Part shown: piece by piece, positions 1 through 6,192 of the stretch
Numbering within the stretch: the stretch's first letter is position 1
How the letters are laid out: each line of letters starts with the position of its first letter
Assembly (NCBI RefSeq): GCF_003634935.1
Contig: NZ_RBXO01000001.1
Span: forward strand, 7,527,501-7,591,500
Direction: 5' to 3'
DNA from: Saccharothrix australiensis
GTDB taxonomy: Bacteria; Actinomycetota; Actinomycetes; Mycobacteriales; Pseudonocardiaceae
Length of the DNA stretch: 64,000 nucleotides
Made by a program: the position numbers and the translations under genes
Notes under the pieces: model-generated
The model's database searches: none
The model's input: only the letters and a program-made list of their open reading frames with translations
What the model was told of the DNA's origin: nothing

Positions 1-263
1 GCCCCGCCGGGAGGCCGCGTGTCGGTGCCACTCACCCGCCTGTGTCGTACCCCTGTGCTTGGCTGTCAGTCGGGGGGTGCTCCACACCGGGGTACGCCCG
101 GCTCGCCATCGCCGAGCCCGCCATCCACCGAGACCGCCATCCGCCGCTCCCCGAACTCCACCGGCGTCGCGGTGCGCGCCCCAATGCCCGCGGTGCGCCG
201 CCCCAATGCCCGACGTGCGCGTCGATCTCCTCAAAGCTCGTCAGCACCACGCCCAAGCGGTGA

Positions 264-658
264 GCGTGCGGTGTACGCATGGGGTGATGGACGTTCGGTG
301 TGCGCGTAGGGCGGAAAGCGTGCGGTGTACGCGTAATGAGGTGTAGCTCGCAGCGTTGCTGTGGCCTGCGGTGTCGCAGCTGGTCCGGATCGAGGTGCCG
401 CAGGGCTGGCGACTGGCCTGGTGCTGAGCGCACGGCGCACGCGAGGGCAGGTAAGCGCACGGTGTACGCGAAGGGAGGTAAGCGCGCGATGTACGCGCAG
501 AAGGTGAGCGCACGGTGTACGCGTAGAGGAAGTAGGCATACGGCGTACGCATATCAGGTGAGCGTACGGTGTACCCATAAAGTGGATAAGCGTACGATGT
601 ACTCGTAAAGTGGCTGGCCGATGGCGTGCGTGTGAGACAGTAGGCGTGCGGTGTACGC
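264..658. repeat. Array of palindromic sites spaced about 27 bp
   Basis: Eleven recognisable 15-bp copies of an inverted repeat with consensus GCGyrCGGTGTACGC lie at 264, 291, 318, 428, 455, 482, 508, 536, 562, 590 and 644 (start positions). The half-sites GCGTAC and GTACGC are exact reverse complements around a 3-bp centre, usually GGT. Start-to-start distances are 26-28 bp, or close to multiples of that (110 and 54 bp) where a copy has decayed, for example near 365. The spacing and symmetry look like a multi-operator or iteron-like protein-binding array. The role is unknown. Confidence 0.75.
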
Positions 659-662
659 TTAT

Positions 663-735
663 GCCGCCCACGACGTCCGCGCCCGGTTGACCAGGACCCG
701 CGCCCGTCCGGCCCGGCGATCACCGTCGCGTGCCT
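663..735 (-). pseudogene. Duplicated 73-bp fragment of nnr
   Basis: Positions 663-735 match 1181-1250 inside the nnr dehydratase domain almost base for base, with two or three substitutions and one 3-bp insertion. On the minus strand both copies encode a HATVxAGPDGR-type segment. In the fragment the match ends at the point where nnr continues into its GSGD active-site motif, and the palindromic array begins two bases away. It cannot encode a working protein. It is best read as the scar of a partial duplication, conversion or integration event at nnr. Confidence 0.8.
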
Positions 736-791
736 CTTTCCCGAACGGGTCCGGAGCCGCCAGGGCCGCCGTCCGCCCGGCTCACCATGCC

Positions 792-851
792 GACCACCGT
801 GCGGACCACCGCGCGGATCGCCACGCCGACCACCGCGCTGATCGCCGAGCC
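792..851. repeat. 12-bp tandem repeat, 5 units
   Basis: Five consecutive 12-bp units of the form gaycrccrngcn start at 792, 804, 816, 828 and 840 (for example gaccaccgtgcg, gaccaccgcgcg, gatcgccacgcc). They lie in the non-coding tract downstream of nnr. No function is apparent. Confidence 0.6.
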
Positions 852-972
852 CGCCCCACGCCCGGCGCCCCGCGGCCGAGCCCGCCGCATGCCCGCCCGG
901 CACCCTGCGGCCGAGCCCGCCGCCGGGCCGATTCCCGCCGCACACCCCGGACCGTCGCCCCGACGCCACCGC

Positions 973-2376
973 TCAAGGGCTCGACAGGGGCCGCACCGCG
1001 CGGATCGCGTCCGGCACCGACGCCAGCAGGGACGACGCCGGGATCGGCGCGCCATCGGCCGCCAGCTCCGCCGCCAGCACGTGCACCCGCGCCGCGCACC
1101 CGGCCGCCAACAACGGGTCGACGCCCGCCGCCAACAACGCACCGATCAGACCGGACAGGACGTCGCCCGAACCGGCCGTCGCCGCCCACGACGTCCGAGC
1201 CCGGTTGACCAGGACCCGACCGTCCGGCCCGGCGACCACCGTCGCGTGCCCCTTCAGCAGCACCACCGCGTCGAACTTCTCCGCCACGCGCCTCGCCGCC
1301 GCCACCCGGTCGTCGCCGACCTTCCCGGCCAGGCGCTCGTACTCCCGGTCGTGCGGGGTCAGGACGAGCGGGGTGTCCGGGTCGCGCGCGTCCCACAGGT
1401 CCGGGTTGTTCGCGAGCATCGTGATCGCGTCGGCGTCCGCGCACACCGGCACGCCCGCCTCCAGGACCGCCCGCAGCACCCCCTCCGCCCCGAGTCCCGT
1501 GCCGAGCCCCGGCCCCACCACCCACGCCTGCACGCGGCCCGCGTCGGTGATGGAACCGGTGCAGATCGCCTCCGGCCAGCGGGAGCGCACGTGCTCCGCC
1601 GCCGCGCCCGCGTAGCGGACCATGCCGGACGTCGCCAGCACCGCCGCGCCGGTCGCCAGCACCGCCGCGCCGGGGTACGTCGCCGATCCCGCCGCGATCC
1701 CGGTCACGCCCTGGGTGTACTTGTCGTCGGTCGGGCCGGGCACCGGCCACGCCGCGCCCACGTCCGACACCTCCAGTTCGAGGAGGTCGGGACCGGCCAG
1801 CTCGGCACCCAGGCCGAGGTCGACCAGCCGCACGTCACCGCAGTCGGCCAGCGCGTGCACGGGCTTGAGGCACCCGAACGTCACCGTCACCGCCGCCCGC
1901 ACGGCAGGCCCGTCGACGGCGCCCGTGTCCGGGTCGACCCCGCTGGGCGAGTCGACGGCCAGGACCGGCGCGTCGAGGTGTGCCACGTGCTCGGCCGCCG
2001 CCGGGCGCAGCGGCCCGCGACCGGACAGGCCCACGATGCCGTCGATCACCAGGTCGACGTCGACCAGCCGCTCCACGACCCGCCCGCCGGCCCGGCGGAA
2101 CGCGGCCAGCCCCTCCGCGTGCGCGCGGGGCGGGTCGAGCAGCACCGCCGCCACGGAGACGCCGCGCCGGCGCAGGTAGTACCCGGCCCACAGGGCGTCG
2201 CCGCCGTTGTTGCCCGCGCCCACCAGCAGGCCGACCCGCCGCCGCCCGGCCAGCACCTCCAGCGCCACCGTCGCCACGCCGAACGCCGCCCGCCGCATCA
2301 GCGATCCGGCGGGCACCCTCGCCATGACCCGGTCCTCGGCCGCCTTCACCCGCGCTGTGGTCCACAGTCCCCGCAT
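973..2376 (-). CDS. nnr: Bifunctional NAD(P)H-hydrate epimerase / ADP-dependent NAD(P)HX dehydratase
   Basis: This enzyme repairs damaged nicotinamide cofactors in the cytoplasm. The N-terminal YjeF_N half epimerises R- and S-NAD(P)HX, and the C-terminal carbohydrate-kinase-like half dehydrates S-NAD(P)HX using ADP. The 467-residue protein has GNNGGD at 55-60 for the epimerase. For the dehydratase it has DKYTQGVTGIAAGS near 218-231, LTPHDREYERL near 339-349 and the catalytic GSGD at 402-405. Both halves are full length. An in-frame 21-bp duplication repeats GAAVLAT at residues 236-249 in a loop near the start of the dehydratase domain. The gene lies 34 bp downstream of glmS on the same strand, as nnr lies near glmS in M. 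tuberculosis (Rv3433c and Rv3436c). Confidence 0.93.
   Translation of the reverse strand: MRGLWTTARVKAAEDRVMARVPAGSLMRRAAFGVATVALEVLAGRRRVGLLVGAGNNGGDALWAGYYLRRRGVSVAAVLLDPPRAHAEGLAAFRRAGGRVVERLVDVDLVIDGIVGLSGRGPLRPAAAEHVAHLDAPVLAVDSPSGVDPDTGAVDGPAVRAAVTVTFGCLKPVHALADCGDVRLVDLGLGAELAGPDLLELEVSDVGAAWPVPGPTDDKYTQGVTGIAAGSATYPGAAVLATGAAVLATSGMVRYAGAAAEHVRSRWPEAICTGSITDAGRVQAWVVGPGLGTGLGAEGVLRAVLEAGVPVCADADAITMLANNPDLWDARDPDTPLVLTPHDREYERLAGKVGDDRVAAARRVAEKFDAVVLLKGHATVVAGPDGRVLVNRARTSWAATAGSGDVLSGLIGALLAAGVDPLLAAGCAARVHVLAAELAADGAPIPASSLLASVPDAIRAVRPLSSP
1631..1672. repeat. Perfect 21-bp tandem duplication inside nnr
   Basis: The unit gtcgccagcaccgccgcgccg starts at 1631 and is repeated exactly at 1652. 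It adds one extra GAAVLAT heptapeptide without breaking the frame. Such an exact duplication suggests a recent slippage event. Confidence 0.85.
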
Positions 2377-2410
2377 AGCGGGACAGCCTGCCCGTTCCGC
2401 GCCCGCGGAG

Positions 2411-4273
2411 CTACTCCACGGTCACGGACTTCGCGAGGTTGCGCGGCTTGTCCACGTCGTAGCCGCGGCTGCGCGCGATCTCGGCCGCGAGCACCTGCAG
2501 CGGCACGGTCGAGATCAGCGGCTGCAACAGGGTCGACACCGCCGGGATCTCGATCAGGTGGTCGGCGAACGGCCGGACCGTCTCGTCGCCCTCCTCCGCG
2601 ATCACGATCGTCCGCGCGCCGCGCGCCTGGATCTCGCTGATGTTCGACACGAGCTTCGAGTGCAGCACCGCCCGGCCCTTCGGCGACGGCATCACGACGA
2701 CGACCGGCAGGCCCTCCTCGATGAGGGCGATCGGCCCGTGCTTCAGCTCACCCGCCGCGAAGCCCTCGGCGTGCATGTAGGCCAGCTCCTTGAGCTTGAG
2801 CGCGCCCTCCAGCGCCACCGGGTAGCCGACGTGCCTGCCCAGGAACAGCACGGCCTTCGAGTCAGCCAGCTCACGCCCCAGCGCCCGCACCTGCTCGACC
2901 GTGCCCAGCACCCGCTCCACGGCGTGCGGCATGGCCTCCAGCTCGCGGAACTCGCGGCCGACCTCGTCCGGGTACTTGGTGCCGCGCGCCTGCGCCAGCG
3001 CCAGGCCCACCAGGTAGTTCGCGGCGATCTGCGCCAGGAACGCCTTGGTCGACGCGACGCCGATCTCCGGGCCGGCGTGCGTGTAGAGGACGGCGTCGGA
3101 CTCGCGCGGGATCTGCGCGCCGTTGGTGTTGCACACCGCCAGCACCCGCGCCTTCTGCGCGCGGGCGTGCCGGACGGCCTCCAGCGTGTCGGCGGTCTCG
3201 CCGGACTGCGACACGGCCACCACCAGCGTGTCCCGGTCGAGCACCGGGTCGCGGTAGCGGAACTCGGACGCCAGCTCCACCTCCACCGGGAGGCGGGTCC
3301 AGTGCTCGATCGCGTACTTGGCCACCAGGCCCGAGTGGTACGCCGAGCCGCACGCGACGACGAACACCTTGTCGACGTCCCGCAGGTCCTGGTCGGACAG
3401 GCGCTGCTCGTCCAGCACGACCCGGCCGTCCCGGAAGTGGCCGCGCAGCGTGTTCGCCAGCGCCTCGGGCTGCTCCTCGATCTCCTTGAGCATGAAGTAC
3501 TCGTGGCCGCCCTTCTCGGCGGCCGACAGGTCCCAGTTCACCGTGAACGGCTTGGCGTCGGCGGGCTCGCCCGCGAAGTCGGTGACGGTGTAGCCGGACC
3601 GGTCGATCACCACGACCTGGTCCTGGCCGAGCTCGACGGCCTCGCGGGTGTGCTCGATGAACGCCGACACGTCGGACGCGACGAACGTCTCGCCCTCGCC
3701 GACGCCCACCACCAGCGGGGACGAGCGGCGGGCGGCGACCACCACGTCCGGTTCGTCGGCGTGCGTCACGACGAGCGTGAACGCGCCCTCCAGCCGGCGG
3801 ACGACCGCGCGCACGCTGGCGGCCAGGTCGCCCTCGGTGTCGCCCTCGCCGTACGCGAGCGCGATCAGGTGGGCGGCGGTCTCGCTGTCGGTGTCGCTGG
3901 TCAGCTCGACGCCGCGGCCCTCCAGTTCGGCGCGCAGCGCGGCGAAGTTCTCGATGATCCCGTTGTGCACGACGGCGACGCGACCGGTCGCGTCGCGGTG
4001 CGGGTGGGAGTTGCGGTCGACGGGCGCGCCGTGGGTGGCCCAGCGGGTGTGGCCCATGCCGGCGGTGCCCGCGAACCCCTCCCGGCCGACCTCGTCCAGC
4101 CGGTCCTCCAGGTTGGTCAGGCGGCCCGCCCTGCGCTCCACGGCGAGGCCGCCCGCTCCGTCGAGCACGGCGACGCCCGCCGAGTCGTAACCCCGGTACT
4201 CCAGCCGCCGCAGCCCGTCGAGCACGACGTCCAGTGCCGGGCGATGGCCCACGTATCCCACGATTCCGCACAC
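2411..4273 (-). CDS. glmS: Glutamine-fructose-6-phosphate aminotransferase (isomerising)
   Basis: GlmS makes glucosamine-6-phosphate from fructose-6-phosphate and glutamine, the first committed step to UDP-GlcNAc. The GTG at 4273 is chosen as start because it places the catalytic cysteine directly after the initiator Met (CGIVGYVG). An upstream in-frame start would add 15 residues and bury that cysteine. The 620-residue product has the glutaminase motifs EYRGYDSAG and RWATHG in the N-terminal third, two SIS sugar-isomerase domains, and the family C-terminus PRNLAKSVTVE. It pairs functionally with glmM at 10.1-11.5 kb. Confidence 0.96.
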   Translation of the reverse strand: MCGIVGYVGHRPALDVVLDGLRRLEYRGYDSAGVAVLDGAGGLAVERRAGRLTNLEDRLDEVGREGFAGTAGMGHTRWATHGAPVDRNSHPHRDATGRVAVVHNGIIENFAALRAELEGRGVELTSDTDSETAAHLIALAYGEGDTEGDLAASVRAVVRRLEGAFTLVVTHADEPDVVVAARRSSPLVVGVGEGETFVASDVSAFIEHTREAVELGQDQVVVIDRSGYTVTDFAGEPADAKPFTVNWDLSAAEKGGHEYFMLKEIEEQPEALANTLRGHFRDGRVVLDEQRLSDQDLRDVDKVFVVACGSAYHSGLVAKYAIEHWTRLPVEVELASEFRYRDPVLDRDTLVVAVSQSGETADTLEAVRHARAQKARVLAVCNTNGAQIPRESDAVLYTHAGPEIGVASTKAFLAQIAANYLVGLALAQARGTKYPDEVGREFRELEAMPHAVERVLGTVEQVRALGRELADSKAVLFLGRHVGYPVALEGALKLKELAYMHAEGFAAGELKHGPIALIEEGLPVVVVMPSPKGRAVLHSKLVSNISEIQARGARTIVIAEEGDETVRPFADHLIEIPAVSTLLQPLISTVPLQVLAAEIARSRGYDVDKPRNLAKSVTVE

Positions 4274-4394
4274 GCCGCCCAGCGTAACCAGACCAGGGCC
4301 GTCCTCCGAACGGGCCACTCGTAGCCGTTTGCGCAGGTCAAGCCTTCAAGTGGTGTAGACCAATCCGAGTGTGCGGTGCGGCACGTCGATCGAC

Positions 4395-4400
4395 TACCGT
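4395..4400 (+). promoter_or_regulatory. Possible -10 element of a leaderless transcript
   Basis: TACCGT fits the actinobacterial TANNNT -10 pattern and ends 7 bp before the GTG at 4408, the geometry typical of leaderless mRNAs. No Shine-Dalgarno sequence precedes that GTG. This is an inference from spacing alone. Confidence 0.35.
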
Positions 4401-4407
4401 TCACGCG

Positions 4408-5223
4408 GTGAGCGGCTACTCGGCGAAGCAGGTGCTCGACCACCTCAGCAGGCCCGGAGAGCACCCGGTGCTGCGCGGCGACCTGGCCCTGGTCGGACTG
4501 CCCGGCCTGGTCTACACCCCCGCGTCCGGGCTCGGGCTGCCCGCCGTGGCGTTCGGGCACGGCTGGTTGCAGCCCGTCGAGCGGTACCGGGCGCTGCTGC
4601 GGCACCTCGCGTCGTGGGGCATCGTCGCCGCCGCGCCGGGCACCCAGCGCGGACCGCTGATGTCGTCGCGGCTGCTCGCGGGCAACCTGCGGACCACGCT
4701 CGACGTGTGCACCGGCGTCCGCCTCGGCGACGGCGGGATCAGCGTCGACCCGGAACGGCTCGCCGTCGCCGGTCACTCGATGGGCGGAGGCGCGGCGGTG
4801 CTCGCGGCGGCCGACGACCCGCGGGTGCGGGCGGTGGCGACGCTGGCCGCGTCCGAGACCCGGCCGTCGGCGCTGGACGCGGCGCGGCGGGTCGGCGTGC
4901 CGGGGCTGCACCTGGCCGGTGGCGAGGACCGCATCGCGCCGCCGGTCGGCCACGCGGAGGCCATCGCGCAGGCGTGGCTGGGGCCGGTGCAGTTCCGGGT
5001 GCTGCCGAAGACGAGCCACCTCGGGTTCGCCGAGGGGCGGCACTGGAGCGAGCTGCTGCTCGACGGGAAGGGCGAGCGGGCGGCGCAGAAGCTGGCCAGG
5101 GCGATGGTGACGGCGTTCCTGCTGCGGGTGCTCAAGGGCGAGAAGCAGTGGGACGTCCTGCTGGAGAACGACGTCAAGGGCGCGGGCCTGCTCTACCGGC
5201 GGGCGGCGCTCGCGCACCGCTGA
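4408..5223 (+). CDS. Alpha/beta hydrolase (dienelactone hydrolase/chlorophyllase-like)
   Basis: This is a 271-residue cytoplasmic alpha/beta hydrolase with no signal peptide. The oxyanion region GHGWLQP follows the first strands, the nucleophile elbow is GHSMGGG, an acidic residue follows in GGEDRIAPP, and the histidine is in KTSHLGF. This gives a complete Ser-Asp-His triad. It resembles chlorophyllase, cutinase-like and dienelactone hydrolases, but the substrate cannot be assigned. The GTG at 4408 is preferred over an ATG 39 bp upstream because a -10-like hexamer lies 7 bp before it and homology starts there. The gene is divergent from glmS. Its 3' end runs into a 14-bp tandem repeat that starts at the stop codon. 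Confidence 0.82.
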   Translation: MSGYSAKQVLDHLSRPGEHPVLRGDLALVGLPGLVYTPASGLGLPAVAFGHGWLQPVERYRALLRHLASWGIVAAAPGTQRGPLMSSRLLAGNLRTTLDVCTGVRLGDGGISVDPERLAVAGHSMGGGAAVLAAADDPRVRAVATLAASETRPSALDAARRVGVPGLHLAGGEDRIAPPVGHAEAIAQAWLGPVQFRVLPKTSHLGFAEGRHWSELLLDGKGERAAQKLARAMVTAFLLRVLKGEKQWDVLLENDVKGAGLLYRRAALAHR

Positions 5224-5290
5224 CCACGCATCTCTGATCGCGCACCGCTGATCGCGCATCTCCGACCGCGCGCCGCTGATCGCGCTCGGC
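5221..5290. repeat. 14-bp tandem repeat, 5 units
   Basis: Five contiguous 14-bp units (tgatcgcgcaccgc and close variants) start with the stop codon of the hydrolase. The last 14 coding bases before the stop (5207-5220) are a sixth, more diverged copy. The repeat may have grown out of the gene's 3' end. Confidence 0.7.
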
Positions 5291-5633
5291 GTTCCGCGCC
5301 GGTGGCGCATCACCGACGGACGGTCCGGCCGATCAGAGCCGCGTGGTGCTCGGCGGACGCTCCGGGATGCGACTCCAGGATGCGGCGGTCTTGGCCTCCG
5401 GCCTCCGATTCCATTGTCCCACGAGGCACCGACAATCCCTGGCCGGCCGGTTGCCCGATCACGGAGGGCCGTGCGCTGCGCGAGGTCATCGCCGCGCAGC
5501 CGGTGCCAGGCCGGTCGCCACCGAACCGCGACCAAGGAGCGCGCCGCAATAGGCCGGCCACAGTAGGCCGGCCGCAGTCGGCTGGTTCACCGCGTGCGTG
5601 GCGCACGTGGTGTTCGGGACTTCCAGTTCGCGC
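5291..5633. other. Intergenic region without a supported gene
   Basis: About 340 bp lie between the 14-bp repeat and the palindrome. A 98-codon minus-strand frame (5310-5606) has no recognisable domain or ribosome-binding site and is not called. Two copies of taggccggcc(a/g)cag are adjacent at 5550-5577, again with a 14-bp period. Nothing else stands out. Confidence 0.5.
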
Positions 5634-5654
5634 TGATGTCAGTCACTGACATCA
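5634..5654. promoter_or_regulatory. Perfect 21-bp palindrome, operator-like
   Basis: The sequence TGATGTCAGT-C-ACTGACATCA is an exact inverted repeat of 10-bp arms around one base. It is AT-richer than its surroundings and ends 11 bp before a terminator hairpin. It has the size and symmetry of a dimeric repressor operator. No flanking gene obviously starts here, so its target is unclear. Confidence 0.45.
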
Positions 5655-5664
5655 CCGGCCGTCC

Positions 5665-5703
5665 GCCCTGGTCCCCGCCTCGCTCGGAGGCGGGGACCAG
5701 GGC
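5665..5703. terminator. Intrinsic terminator hairpin (bidirectional)
   Basis: A perfect 17-bp GC-rich stem (5665-5681 with 5687-5703) closes a 5-nt loop. It lies 18 bp beyond the stop of the minus-strand gene at 5722 and can also stop plus-strand transcription from the hydrolase. No U-tract is present, as is common in actinobacteria. Confidence 0.8.
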
Positions 5704-5721
5704 GTCACGCCCGTCGACCGG

Positions 5722-6192
5722 TCAGGTCAGCCAGCTCTGGCCGCCGAAATCGTCGTCGTCGTCCACCGGGGTCGGCCTGCGCGGTGCCGGGCGGGCCGGT
5801 GGTGGGGGTGGCGGCGGGGTGACCGGGGGCGGTGGGGCCGCCGCCGGGGGTGGTGGGGTCGGGGTGATCGGGCCGGCGGTCCAGCCCGTGCCCGGCGCGG
5901 CGGTCTCGTAGGTCGGCTCGTCGTCCTCCGCGCCGAACCGGTACTCGCCGCCCTTCTTGGTCGTCGCGGCCGTCGTGCCCCAGCCGCCGGCCGCCTTCTG
6001 GCGCTTGCCGGCCTCCTGGATGCGCTCGATGGTCTTCTCCGCGACGGCCGCCTGCTTGTCCAGGCTCTGGCCCGCCTTGTCGCGCGCCTCGCGGGAACGG
6101 CGTTCACGCAGCTCGCGGCGGTCGGCGTGTTCGCGGGAGATCTGGTCCATGCGGCTCTTCGCCGCCGCCAGCCGGTCGGACGCGACGCTCAT
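5722..6192 (-). CDS. ESX-associated hypothetical protein with acidic C-terminus
   Basis: The function of this 156-residue protein is not recognised. Residues 1-75 are highly charged and helical, probably a coiled coil. Residues 105-140 are proline-rich with poly-Pro runs. The protein ends in an acidic DDDDDFGGQSWLT tail. It overlaps the upstream gene for a WXG-containing protein by ATGA, so the two are translationally coupled. The 140-residue protein at 13.9 kb, next to the WXG100 pair, has the same plan of helical N-terminus, disordered middle and DDDEDF tail. A chaperone or accessory role for coupled ESX substrates is possible but unproven. Confidence 0.7.
   Translation of the reverse strand: MSVASDRLAAAKSRMDQISREHADRRELRERRSREARDKAGQSLDKQAAVAEKTIERIQEAGKRQKAAGGWGTTAATTKKGGEYRFGAEDDEPTYETAAPGTGWTAGPITPTPPPPAAAPPPPVTPPPPPPPARPAPRRPTPVDDDDDFGGQSWLT

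Larger units (their letters stand above)
1..972. other. Repeat-rich non-coding tract
   Basis: I see no convincing gene in this stretch. Its long open frames are low-complexity by-products of GC-rich tandem repeats, they overlap on both strands, and none has a recognisable domain. It holds the palindromic array (264-658), a 73-bp duplicated piece of nnr (663-735), a 12-bp tandem repeat (792-851) and short dispersed copies of the string atcgccgagcccgcc near 107 and 841. Directly upstream of the array, around 170-235, a roughly 23-bp direct repeat containing ccccaatgcccg occurs twice. Confidence 0.6.

Noticed and set aside
264..658. CRISPR array
   Set aside because: The units are short palindromes with near-identical intervening sequence, copies vary, and no cas genes are nearby.
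231..969. Long minus-strand frames with repeated HRAL/RTPYA-like peptides
   Set aside because: They come from the 27-bp array being a multiple of three. All frames stay open, no domain is present, and the palindromic DNA pattern explains the sequence better.
5310..5606. 98-codon minus-strand frame as a gene
   Set aside because: No ribosome-binding site, no recognisable domain, and it is one of several overlapping frames in a GC-rich gap.
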